A stretch of DNA of 7,996 bases from Peptococcaceae bacterium (GCA_003160265.1 PLQY01000117.1:1-7996), one strand, 5' to 3'; shown: positions 1 through 6,269, counted from the first letter of the stretch. Notes: generated by a model from the letters alone, not told the origin. Made by a program: numbers and translations.

Positions 1-717
1 AGGGGTATAGACCACCGGCAGGCCCTTCTTGGCCGCCAGCACCAGCTTGGATGCCGCCTCCCAGGCGTGTTGCAGGGGGGAGATCGGCTCGGCGTAGAGG
101 GTCATGAAGGGGTTGCGCCGCAGTTCTTCCTCGCCGCCGGCGATGATCTCGCACATCTCGATGATGTCGGCGTAGCCGTGGATATCGTGGGCGGTGATGA
201 CGATCGGCTTTCCGGTGTTCAGCACCTCCGCCTCGAACTGGTGGCGGTCGGAGATCAGGGCCGGCACGTCCTGGACTATCCCTAAGGACATCACGAAGTC
301 AAGGTTGGGCAGGGCGTCGATGCACTTGCAGGCCCATGACACAAACTGCTTGGTGCCACGCTTGCGCTCCTGGGTATAGGGATCGATGAAGAACGGAGTG
401 TCCGAGCCGGTTCCAAAGTAAGCGTTGTGGCCCTCCAGGAGCACGTCCCGGGACCCGGTCCTGCTGTTGCAGAGGGTGACCCGCTGAGGCGCCGAGCGCA
501 GCGCTCTCTCCACGATGGAGGAGGCGATCTTCACCCGCGCTCCGTCGACCCAGCAGCCGGCCTTCTGCATGAGATCCCGGGCCTCTTCGTCAAGGACCAT
601 GACCCCGGTCCTCTCCAACACCTCTTCGGCGGCGAGCAGGATCTCCTCACACTGATCAGGAGACAGCACGTTGAAGATCGGACTACTGTTAGCAACATAG
701 TTGCTTCTTGCTGGCAT
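1..717 (-). CDS. MttB-superfamily corrinoid methyltransferase, N-terminal 239 residues (runs off the left edge)
   Basis: Enzymes of this family move a methyl group from a methylated amine (trimethylamine, glycine betaine and relatives) to the cobalt of a small corrinoid protein in the cytoplasm. The reading frame is open from ATG at 717 to base 1. Family features seen are an N-terminal helix with ILERTGV-like sequence (VLERTGVMV, residues 33-41), FGTGSDTPFFIDPYT (101-115), an ITAHD stretch (174-178), and RNPFMTLYAEPISPLQH (201-217) followed by KKGLPVVYTP. The start is set by GGGGTGA seven bases upstream of ATG. It lies 33 bases downstream of the broken corrinoid gene, the usual order for this pair. 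Known members are about 470-500 residues, so roughly half is missing. The position where true trimethylamine enzymes carry pyrrolysine (about residue 334) is outside the window, so pyrrolysine use and substrate cannot be decided. The GTGSDTPF region resembles the non-pyrrolysine Firmicute group (from memory). Confidence 0.88.
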   Translation of the reverse strand, partial: MPARSNYVANSSPIFNVLSPDQCEEILLAAEEVLERTGVMVLDEEARDLMQKAGCWVDGARVKIASSIVERALRSAPQRVTLCNSRTGSRDVLLEGHNAYFGTGSDTPFFIDPYTQERKRGTKQFVSWACKCIDALPNLDFVMSLGIVQDVPALISDRHQFEAEVLNTGKPIVITAHDIHGYADIIEMCEIIAGGEEELRRNPFMTLYAEPISPLQHAWEAASKLVLAAKKGLPVVYTP

Positions 718-750
718 CTTTCTATCACCCCTTCAATATAGCTGCTATGG

Positions 751-903
751 CTACGCTAATAGTTTCCGGCAAAGATCGACGGCGGAGGCGGCATCGGGCG
801 CAAAGCCATCGGCGCCGCTGTTGATGGCCGCCTGGGTCAATTCCTTCACCCTGGCCTCCTGGCCGGCGATCACGGCCTGGGAAAGATCAGCAAAATTAAA
901 CAT
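751..903 (-). pseudogene. Corrinoid methyl-carrier protein (MtbC/MttC type) with a large in-frame internal deletion
   Basis: Fifty codons remain. Residues 1-30 (MFNFADLSQAVIAGQEARVK then ELTQAAINSG) match the first helices of the B12-binding-2 cap domain of methylamine-type corrinoid proteins. Residues 30-50 (GADGFAPDAASAVDLCRKLL then A) match the last residues of the same family. About 160 residues are gone, including the DxHxxG histidine loop that ligands cobalt and most of the Rossmann fold, so it cannot bind cobalamin. Intact relatives are about 210 residues. The gene keeps a perfect AAGGAGG ribosome site nine bases before ATG and a clean TAG stop, so a peptide could still be made. The frame is open upstream to 1161, but that extension has no family similarity and no ribosome site. 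It precedes the MttB gene as corrinoid genes usually do. An assembly collapse or, less likely, a real mini-protein are alternatives. Confidence 0.82.
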
Positions 904-939
904 CCTCGATATCCTCCTTATTATAGGTTTGTCATGGAA

Positions 940-988
940 ACGGTTCTGGCTGTCATCCGCCGGTGGCAATTGTTTCAATGAGAACCGT
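940..988 (-). promoter_or_regulatory. Stem-loop in the 5' leader of the corrinoid/MttB transcript
   Basis: An 8-bp perfect inverted repeat (ACGGTTCT at 981-988 and AGAACCGT at 940-947, minus-strand sense) encloses a 33-base loop that contains a smaller ATTG-AAA-CAAT hairpin. It ends about 20 bases before the ribosome site of the corrinoid remnant. It could be a leader structure or a protein-binding site. No known riboswitch class, cobalamin included, was recognised. The function is unknown. Confidence 0.4.
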
Positions 989-1144
989 CCCTGATGCAGA
1001 TCGCTAAGCTTATTCTTCTTCTCTCCATCGACTATTACTCTGTAATATTTGGTACTCTCTAGAACTATCCGACACAACTTGCAGGGACAGAAAAGGTAGA
1101 GGCCGCGGCAGCAATGATTGCGCTGATACTTCATAAAACAAATA

Positions 1145-1160
1145 AGCAAAATCCATGCCA
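1145..1160 (-). promoter_or_regulatory. Sigma-54 (RpoN) -24/-12 promoter for the corrinoid/MttB operon
   Basis: The minus strand reads TGGCATGGATTTTGCT, which matches the RpoN consensus TGGCACG-N4-TTGCW with one change (C to T at the sixth base) and exact GG-to-GC spacing. Transcription would begin near 1134, about 230 bases before the corrinoid ATG at 903. Such promoters need an AAA+ enhancer-binding activator. The only trace of one nearby is the Fis-type helix-turn-helix fragment ending at 1424. The exact spacing and the position upstream of the operon make this a strong call, but it has not been tested. Confidence 0.72.
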
Positions 1161-1193
1161 CAAATTGAACATCGCCCGGTAGACACGAATTAG

Positions 1194-1424
1194 CCGGCCA
1201 AAGCAGTCGATGATAATGGAAAAGTAGACTCCGGCACTGTCGGAGCGCAGAATCCCCTGATAAAAACGCTGAAAGATTTTGAAAGAAAAGAGATTATCGA
1301 GACTCTCTCCGCCACCGGTGGGAACATATCCCAGTGCGCCCGGCTGCTGGGTATGAGCAGGCAGAATCTTCAATATAAGATCAGGAAATACCGGATCTCC
1401 CCCGTGAATCTTGAAACTTTCTAA
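1194..1424 (+). pseudogene. Remnant of a sigma-54-dependent activator: Fis-type DNA-binding domain only
   Basis: The frame is open from 1194 (after an in-frame TAG at 1191-1193) to TAA at 1422-1424. From about 1254 it reads like the C-terminus of RocR/NtrC-class enhancer-binding proteins: NPLIKTLKDFERKEIIETL, then GGNISQCARLLGMSRQNLQY and KIRKY. GGNISQ.ARLLG.SRQNLQYK is the Fis-type helix-turn-helix signature. The PAS-type sensor and the AAA+ domain (GAFTGA, Walker motifs) that such proteins need are absent upstream, and there is no plausible start codon or ribosome site for the short frame. An ATG at 1155 shares the frame but is interrupted by TAG at 1191. The stop overlaps the tail of the PocR-type regulator gene by two bases, tail to tail. 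The intact protein probably activated the sigma-54 promoter next to it (inference). Confidence 0.75.
1230..1244. promoter_or_regulatory. Candidate upstream activator site (imperfect palindrome)
   Basis: TCCGGCACTGTCGGA is a 15-base dyad with TCCG/CGGA arms and inner CA/TG, and one mismatched pair. It is centred about 77 bases upstream of the sigma-54 promoter, a usual distance for enhancer sites of RpoN activators. It also lies within the linker of the Fis-fragment reading frame, so the symmetry could be chance. Confidence 0.35.
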
Positions 1425-2734
1425 ATCGCTTTCTGCTTGTATTCACTGGGAGTGATCCCTTCGATGCGACGAAAAACCTTGCTAAAATAATTGGCATCCT
1501 CGAAACCGATCTCCGCTGCTACCTGCCTCACGGTATACTTCGGGTCGTGAAACACTTTTTTGGCCTCTTCAACTCGCACCTTGGTCAACAATTCGATGAC
1601 GGTACACCCGATCTCTTTCTTGAACAGGCGCGACAGGTAGGACGGGCTGACGTAGACCTGCTGGGCGATCTCCTCCAGGGTTAACCGCCGCTGATAGTAT
1701 GTCCTGATATAATCGACGGCGCTGTTCACTACTTGCATATTCTTGACGCACCTGGCATCGTCCATATTGTCAAGGAAAACCCCCAGCGCCTTCTTGATCC
1801 ACAAACATACCTCTCCAAGCGACTGTATCCTGTTGATCTCTTCAATGTAGCGGCAATTGAGGGTCAACAGTTCTTCGGGATTCGCTCCCCCCTCGATGGT
1901 GGCCCGCGACAGGATCACCAGCAGTTCGATGATCCTTGCCTTTACCTCATCGGTATTGCCGGGAAACTTCTCCAGCAGGTCTGCCAGAACACCGTCCAGC
2001 GCCTGGTGGGCTGCGTGGCGGTCGCCCTGGCGCACTTTCACGCTGAGTTCCTGCTCCTTTTTCAGGAAATTCATCAAGCTGGAACTGGCATCCAATCGCT
2101 GCATGGACTGCTCCAGCTTCCTACCCTGCATCTCCTCGTTGATGAGTGCCTGGTGGGCGGCAATTTCCTGCAGTTGGTACAGGCTCGCTATTCCCGTGCG
2201 CAGGATGTGATTGGTGGTTTCAAAGAGCATCTCCGCTACCGCCTGAACCCGGTCAGCAGAAATAACCGCCAACTCCCCGGCTGTTTCCATCAAACTCCGG
2301 GAATCAAGCCCCAGCGGCCTGGTGTATTCCTCGATCTCCTCCCAGAAAAAGTCCTCCGGTTCCCACATCAGCACCTGGCCACAGATGATCGTGGCTGCAT
2401 GCTCGCCTTCAACCATCAATGGAGCGGCCCATAACACTAGGCCGGCATGGCACCGGAAGATATAGGGCTCACCATACTTGGCGGCTTCCTTTCCCGCCCG
2501 TGCATAGCAACGCCTGCAGCGCGGCCTGCCAACCTTCTGCACCTGCTGGCAGAAACTGCTCATTCCTGTCGCATCGATCGGCTTGACAATCATTTCCCCT
2601 GCCTGATCGATAATGTAGACCCTCAGGCCGGTTGCCTTGCTGAAAGTCCCCAGGATGCGCTCCATCAAACGCATGTCGACGATATCTTCTATGGTATTTA
2701 CATTTTGATAGGGGAAATTTTCATGAGACATCAT
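1421..2734 (-). CDS. PocR-sensor AraC-family transcriptional regulator
   Basis: A 437-residue regulator. Residues about 14-180 form a PocR ligand-binding domain, with the cysteine set typical of the family: C62, CRRC at 73-76, RCHAGL at 94-99 and C118. PocR domains are predicted to sense small hydrocarbon derivatives and are named after the propanediol regulator. Residues about 185-330 form a helical linker. Residues about 338-437 are an AraC/XylS double helix-turn-helix (LTLEEIAQQVYVSPSYLSRL and VRQVAAEIGFEDANYFSKVF, ending in TPSEYK). The frame is open to 2839, but the first 35 codons overlap riboswitch/terminator sequence and lack a ribosome site. ATG at 2734 has GGAGGG six bases upstream and is followed directly by a second ATG. 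It is likely cytoplasmic. It lies behind a tandem glycine riboswitch and terminator and next to a methyltransferase operon, which suggests control of amine or C1 metabolism. Its ligand and targets are not shown. Confidence 0.9.
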   Translation of the reverse strand: MMSHENFPYQNVNTIEDIVDMRLMERILGTFSKATGLRVYIIDQAGEMIVKPIDATGMSSFCQQVQKVGRPRCRRCYARAGKEAAKYGEPYIFRCHAGLVLWAAPLMVEGEHAATIICGQVLMWEPEDFFWEEIEEYTRPLGLDSRSLMETAGELAVISADRVQAVAEMLFETTNHILRTGIASLYQLQEIAAHQALINEEMQGRKLEQSMQRLDASSSLMNFLKKEQELSVKVRQGDRHAAHQALDGVLADLLEKFPGNTDEVKARIIELLVILSRATIEGGANPEELLTLNCRYIEEINRIQSLGEVCLWIKKALGVFLDNMDDARCVKNMQVVNSAVDYIRTYYQRRLTLEEIAQQVYVSPSYLSRLFKKEIGCTVIELLTKVRVEEAKKVFHDPKYTVRQVAAEIGFEDANYFSKVFRRIEGITPSEYKQKAI

Positions 2735-2794
2735 GATTAACCCTCCAATCTCCGGGTGTCTTGCGTCCTTGCCTGCCTGGCACAATTCTCTCAA

Positions 2795-2831
2795 CAAACG
2801 AGAAAAGCATGGAGATACATATCCCCATGCT
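2795..2831 (-). terminator. Intrinsic terminator of the glycine riboswitch leader
   Basis: On the minus strand AGCATGGGGATA pairs with TATCTCCATGCT (2806-2831), a 12-bp complement with one G-U pair and a closed loop of about four bases, followed by TTTTCTCGTTTG. Its 5' arm shares two bases (2830-2831) with the CAGAG strand that closes aptamer 2. Ligand-stabilised closing of the aptamer would therefore disfavour the hairpin, as in glycine ON switches. The regulator ribosome site lies about 50 bases further on. Confidence 0.8.
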
Positions 2832-3041
2832 CTGTTCACTAACCTGAGAGATTCACCCTGCAGCAGGCGGGCCTGTCAGGGTTTGCCCCTTCGGCGTCGC
2901 TTTTGACTTTCCAGAGTATCGTCGGAATACAGTCCAGGGACCTGAAAGTTTCACCGGTGCTCAAGGTTGGCACCGGCTTGCTTCTTCGGTAAGAGGGCGG
3001 TCAGGGTCCGGTAAAGGATCGCCTTCTTGTCTCCTGTATTC
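2830..3041 (-). promoter_or_regulatory. Tandem glycine riboswitch (two aptamers)
   Basis: Both glycine aptamer cores are visible on the minus strand. Aptamer 1 (about 2925-3041) has ACCGAAGAAGCAAGCC and GTGAAACTTTCAGG, closed by a perfect 8-bp GAATACAG/CTGTATTC stem. Aptamer 2 (about 2830-2916) has CGCCGAAGGGGCAAACC and GTGAATCTCTCAGG, closed by CTCTG/CAGAG. The order, the short linker and the downstream terminator match the Bacillus gcvT tandem class, which turns genes on when glycine is abundant. In each aptamer the short inner helix next to the core has one mismatch (GGAGAC against CTTTC in aptamer 1, GGAAAG against CTCTC in aptamer 2), so binding may be weakened. The usual targets are glycine cleavage genes or glycine transporters, but here the next gene is a PocR/AraC regulator. 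Confidence 0.88.
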
Positions 3042-3264
3042 GTCATCCGCTGTATTTAGTTGGAGGCCATCGCCAGATATTGTTTCCGCAGTGCTGTCTT
3101 CCACCAACGCCAGGGGAATCAGGTTTTTGATCAGACCACGATGCCGGTCTCTTTAAGATCCCCAGGGTCCATCAGTATGACCTTTTAAAGGCAATTTGAG
3201 GATGGCATTCCCCAGACTCAAGTTTATACCATCCAGGGAGTCTTGGACTGTGAACATTTCTTCG
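3042..3264. other. Gene-free stretch upstream of the riboswitch
   Basis: No coding frame is credible here. It holds the likely promoter of the riboswitch leader. It also has a small GGATA-TATT-TATCC hairpin just past the prmC stop without a T tract, a CCTTT-T-AAAGG dyad at 3181-3191, and a weak AGACC/GGTCT hairpin. A clear terminator for prmC is not seen. Confidence 0.5.
3223..3231 (-). promoter_or_regulatory. Weak extended -10 promoter candidate for the riboswitch leader
   Basis: The minus strand reads TGGTATAAA (TGn plus a TATAAT-like -10). A TTCACA lies 20 bases further upstream, which is too far for a good -35. The start would be near 3215, giving a leader of about 480 bases before the regulator. 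This is the best -10 seen but it is not compelling. Confidence 0.25.
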
Positions 3265-4209
3265 TTATAAGGGATAAATATATCCACTTGGTGTGCACTT
3301 TTTTGCCGCGATGACTACCCGCTCCTCGCCCCGGTAGTCCCTGATCAGGCGGGCCTGCTGCCAACTGTCCTGCCGCAGCAGTCCGATCAATACCTCCGCC
3401 TGCCCGGGGCCGATCTCGCAGGCCAGCAGACCGCCCGGGGCCAGCCAAGCAGCAGCCTGAGGCAACAGGCGCCGGTACAGGCCGAGGCCGTCGCCGCCCC
3501 CGTCCAGGGCCAGGCGCGGCTCCCGCCGCACCTCCGGGGGCAACCGGTCCCAGGCTGCGGAGGGTATGTAGGGCAGGTTGGCCACCACCGCCGTTCCGGC
3601 CCCGGCATCACCGCTCTCCAGTAGGGGCGCCAGCAGATCGCCGACCAGGAAGCTGATCCGGTCGGCCAATCCGTGGTTGGCGGCGTTGACCGCCGCCACT
3701 CCCAGGGCCGTCTCCGAGATATCGATGGCTATCACCTGTACTGCCAGGTGATAGTGGGCCAGGCTGACGGCGATGGCGCCGGAGCCGGTGCCCACGTCCG
3801 CCACCAGCGGCTGATCAGAAACGGTACCGCGCCCGCTAAAGCGGCGGTGCCGGGTCCAGCGGACCGGGCGCCTGGGCCGCGACGCCAGCCAGCGGAGCAC
3901 TTCCTCCACCAGCACCTCCGTCTCCGGACGGGGGATCAGCACCTCCGGGGTCACCGCCATCAGCAGCGACATGAACTCCCTGGCGCCGGTGAGATAGGCG
4001 GCAGGTGAACCCCCCGCCCGCTGTCCGACCAGGGCCAGGAACTGCCGGGCTACCGCCTCCGGGGCCTCCTGTTCCGGGTGGATCAACAGTTCCTCCCGGC
4101 TACGGCCCCAGGCGTGAGCCAGCAGCACCTCCGCATCCAGGCGGGGCGAGTCAAGGCCGGCCTGCCGCAAAGCGGCAGTCCCCTGCCGCAGCAGCTCACC
4201 GCCGGTCAT
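3265..4209 (-). CDS. prmC: Release factor glutamine N5-methyltransferase PrmC
   Basis: PrmC (HemK) uses S-adenosylmethionine to methylate the GGQ glutamine of release factors 1 and 2, which speeds peptide release. This 314-residue protein has an N-terminal helical PrmC domain (DSPRLDAEVLLAHAW, 20-34), IPRPETE (92-98), the SAM-binding loop VADVGTGSGAIA (136-147), AIDIS (161-165) and the substrate-binding motif NLPY (211-214) in place of the commoner NPPY. RP..ALDGG.DGL.LYR follows at about 231-246. It starts at ATG 4209, six bases after the prfA stop, so it is probably translated with its substrate. Two oddities are a basic stretch of about 24 residues (111-134, RPRRPVRWTRHRRF and on) between the N-terminal domain and the SAM loop, and a tail of about ten residues (CTPSGYIYPL) that reads into the next intergenic region. 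Confidence 0.95.
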   Translation of the reverse strand: MTGGELLRQGTAALRQAGLDSPRLDAEVLLAHAWGRSREELLIHPEQEAPEAVARQFLALVGQRAGGSPAAYLTGAREFMSLLMAVTPEVLIPRPETEVLVEEVLRWLASRPRRPVRWTRHRRFSGRGTVSDQPLVADVGTGSGAIAVSLAHYHLAVQVIAIDISETALGVAAVNAANHGLADRISFLVGDLLAPLLESGDAGAGTAVVANLPYIPSAAWDRLPPEVRREPRLALDGGGDGLGLYRRLLPQAAAWLAPGGLLACEIGPGQAEVLIGLLRQDSWQQARLIRDYRGEERVVIAAKKCTPSGYIYPL

Positions 4210-4215
4210 CGAACC

Positions 4216-5346
4216 TCAATTCCCCTCGCCCGCAACAGTGGCGCCAGGTCCAGCGGACCGAGGGCGGACGCTGGCCGGAGCGTCATCCCCGCGGAGCTGC
4301 TCGGCCCGCTCGGCAGCGCCCAGGGCATCGACCGTCTCATCCAGGTCGCCCTCGAGAATGGACGGCAGCCGGTGCAGGGTGAATCCGATCCGGTGGTCGG
4401 TCATCCGTCCCTGGGGGAAGTTGTAGGTCCTGATCCGCTCGCTGCGGTCGCCGCTGCCCACCATCGACCGGCGCACGGAGGAGATCTCCCCGTGCTGTTC
4501 TTGCCGGGCGCGGTCTGAAAGGCGCGCCCGGAGCACCAGAAGCGCCTTGTCCTTGTTCTTGTGCTGGGATTTCTCATCCTGACAGGAGACCACTATGCCG
4601 GTGGGCAAGTGGGTGACGCGCACTGCCGACTGGGTGGTGTTCACCGACTGCCCACCGGGCCCGCTGGAGCAGAAGATGTCGATCCTGATCTCCGAGGGGT
4701 CGATCTGCACATCCACCTCTTCCGCTTCCGGCAGCACCGCCACCGTCGCTGCGGAGGTATGGATACGGCCACCGGACTCGGTGACCGGAATCCGCTGCAC
4801 CCTGTGCACGCCGCTCTCATACTTCAGCTTGCTGTATACGGCTTTGCCGTTGACCTGAAAGATGATCTCCTTGTAGCCGCCCATATCGGTGGGATGGGCG
4901 CTCAGCACCTCGGTCTTCCAGCCCTGGCGCTCAGCGTAGCGGCTGTACATCCGGAACAGGTCACCCGCAAACAGGGCGGCCTCATCCCCTCCGGTGCCCC
5001 CGCGGATCTCCACGATCACATTTTTTTCATCCCGGGGATCCTTGGGCAGCAGCATGATCTTCAGGGTCTCTTCCAGCCGTTGCTGCTTTTCCTGGAGGTC
5101 TACAAGCTCCGCCTCCGCCATTTCCCGCAGATCGTTGTCAAGCTTCTCACGCAGCATTTCCCTGGTGTTCTCGATCTCCGCCCCGGTCCGCTTATAGTCG
5201 CGGAAGGCGTTGACAATCCCGGTGAAATCCGCATGATTCTTGGCTGTCTTGCGCCATTCATCAAGATTGGCCAGCGTTGCCGGGTCGCTGAGCTGCTGCT
5301 CCAGGTTCCGGTAACGGACCTCGAGGTCTTCCAGTTTTTCAAACAT
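4216..5346 (-). CDS. prfA: Peptide chain release factor 1
   Basis: RF1 reads UAA and UAG in the ribosomal A site and triggers peptide release. The 376-residue product has the stop-codon-reading tripeptide PVT (187-189, in [17 protein letters not shown]), which marks RF1 rather than RF2. It also has the catalytic GGQ (231-233, in [17 protein letters not shown]), an N-terminal coiled helical domain, and [12 protein letters not shown] (116-127). The start is ATG 5346, with AGGAGGTG six bases upstream; a longer frame beginning three codons earlier lacks this spacing. It sits 12 bases after the DUF1385 stop and 6 bases before prmC, whose product methylates the GGQ. The last 20 or so residues (from about 355, [20 protein letters not shown]) extend beyond the usual RF1 end and look unstructured. 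Confidence 0.97.
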   Translation of the reverse strand: MFEKLEDLEVRYRNLEQQLSDPATLANLDEWRKTAKNHADFTGIVNAFRDYKRTGAEIENTREMLREKLDNDLREMAEAELVDLQEKQQRLEETLKIMLLPKDPRDEKNVIVEIRGGTGGDEAALFAGDLFRMYSRYAERQGWKTEVLSAHPTDMGGYKEIIFQVNGKAVYSKLKYESGVHRVQRIPVTESGGRIHTSAATVAVLPEAEEVDVQIDPSEIRIDIFCSSGPGGQSVNTTQSAVRVTHLPTGIVVSCQDEKSQHKNKDKALLVLRARLSDRARQEQHGEISSVRRSMVGSGDRSERIRTYNFPQGRMTDHRIGFTLHRLPSILEGDLDETVDALGAAERAEQLRGDDAPASVRPRSAGPGATVAGEGN

Positions 5347-5358
5347 GATACACACCTC

Positions 5359-6246
5359 CTACTGGGAGTGGACCCAGACGCTGCGAAAGGCTGAAATCGC
5401 CACTTCCAGCATGCCGGCATCCGGCTCGCCGGTGGTCAGGTTCTGGAGCCAGAGGCCGGGGACGATCAGCAAGGAACACAGGCTGTGCCGGTGCAGACGG
5501 GCATAGCGGATCACCTCGTAGCCCAATCCGGCGATCACCGGCAGCAGTACTATCCGGGAGCCGAACCGGTACCACCAGGGTCCGTTCCCTACCAGGGCAA
5601 AGATGACGATACTGATCACCAGCACCACCAGCAGAAAGGAGGTGCCGCAGCTCGGGTGCATCCGGGAGCGCTTGGCCGCCTCGGTCACCGTCAGGTCCGC
5701 CCCGTCCTCGAAGGTGTTGATCACCTTGTGCTCGGCCCCGTGGTACTGGAACACCCGCCTGATGTCCTTGAAGCACCCGATGCCCAGCAGGTAACCGAGG
5801 AAGATGGCCAACCTGGTGACCCCCTCGACGATACTCTGACCCAAGATATTCAGTCCCCAGATCCTGGTCATATGCCCGAGCCAGGCGGGGAACAGGATGA
5901 ACAGGGCAACGCCGACCACCAAGGCCAATGTTACCGCCAGGAAGACGTCCCAGCCGCTCAGGCCCTCGCCTTCCTCCTCCCCCACGGCCAGGGAGGCGGA
6001 CTGGTTCAGGGCGCGGACGCCCATCACCATCGATTCGAACAGCACCACCGTGCCCCGCACCAGCGGCCATTTCAAAAATCTCAGCCAGGGGGATGTATCG
6101 GCCCAGGAGGTATACTCCTCCCGGTCGACGATAATCTCGTCGCCGGAGCGCACGGCCACCGCCACCGAGCTGGGGCCGCGCATCATCACTCCCTCGATCA
6201 CCGCCTGGCCACCGTACTGGAAACTGCCTGCCGCCCTTTCCGGCAA
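5359..6246 (-). CDS. DUF1385 / YqhQ-family membrane protein
   Basis: A 295-residue integral membrane protein of the DUF1385 (YqhQ-like) family, whose biochemical role is not established. Family signatures seen are FQYGGQAVIEGVMMRGP (9-25), an FLKWPLVRG region (57-65), FQYHGAEHKVINTFE (166-180) and MHPSCGTSFLL (196-206). Hydrophobic segments lie near 101-120, 145-158, 203-220 and 232-248, so there are about four membrane spans. The frame has no stop up to 6618, but upstream codons overlap rpmE and its terminator. The best start is TTG at 6246, with AAGGGGGTG ending five bases upstream and a short lead to the conserved FQYGG. It follows the rpmE terminator and precedes prfA by 12 bases, a gene order common in Clostridia. 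Confidence 0.92.
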   Translation of the reverse strand: MPERAAGSFQYGGQAVIEGVMMRGPSSVAVAVRSGDEIIVDREEYTSWADTSPWLRFLKWPLVRGTVVLFESMVMGVRALNQSASLAVGEEEGEGLSGWDVFLAVTLALVVGVALFILFPAWLGHMTRIWGLNILGQSIVEGVTRLAIFLGYLLGIGCFKDIRRVFQYHGAEHKVINTFEDGADLTVTEAAKRSRMHPSCGTSFLLVVLVISIVIFALVGNGPWWYRFGSRIVLLPVIAGLGYEVIRYARLHRHSLCSLLIVPGLWLQNLTTGEPDAGMLEVAISAFRSVWVHSQ

Positions 6247-6269
6247 GTCCTCACCCCCTTGAAGGCGCG

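Noticed and set aside
904..1134. Cobalamin riboswitch in the leader of the corrinoid/MttB genes.
   Set aside because: I looked for the B12-box type core and found none. Only an unassigned stem-loop is present.
904..1161. An 86-codon upstream extension of the corrinoid remnant, with a Cys-rich CPCKLC segment.
   Set aside because: It has no ribosome site at its starts, overlaps the sigma-54 promoter and leader, and shows no family similarity. The strong AAGGAGG site lies before the internal ATG at 903.
1155..1193. An in-frame TAG between ATG 1155 and the Fis-domain frame, as a possible pyrrolysine read-through codon.
   Set aside because: There is no ribosome site at 1155, the upstream codons show no activator similarity, and the AAA+ domain is absent anyway. 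A plain pseudogene is simpler.
1140..1255. Minus-strand translation containing GVYFSIIIDCFGRLI, reminiscent of the catalytic core of IS3-type transposases.
   Set aside because: The match is short, no other transposase motif or terminal repeat is present, and the stretch overlaps the sigma-54 promoter and the linker of the Fis fragment. A homology search against IS transposases would settle it.
1733..2434. A 233-codon plus-strand open frame over the PocR/AraC regulator.
   Set aside because: It is an antisense shadow of a gene with recognisable PocR and AraC domains.
4561..5394. A 277-codon plus-strand open frame over prfA.
   Set aside because: It is an antisense shadow of a clearly conserved RF1 gene in GC-rich DNA, with no family signature of its own.
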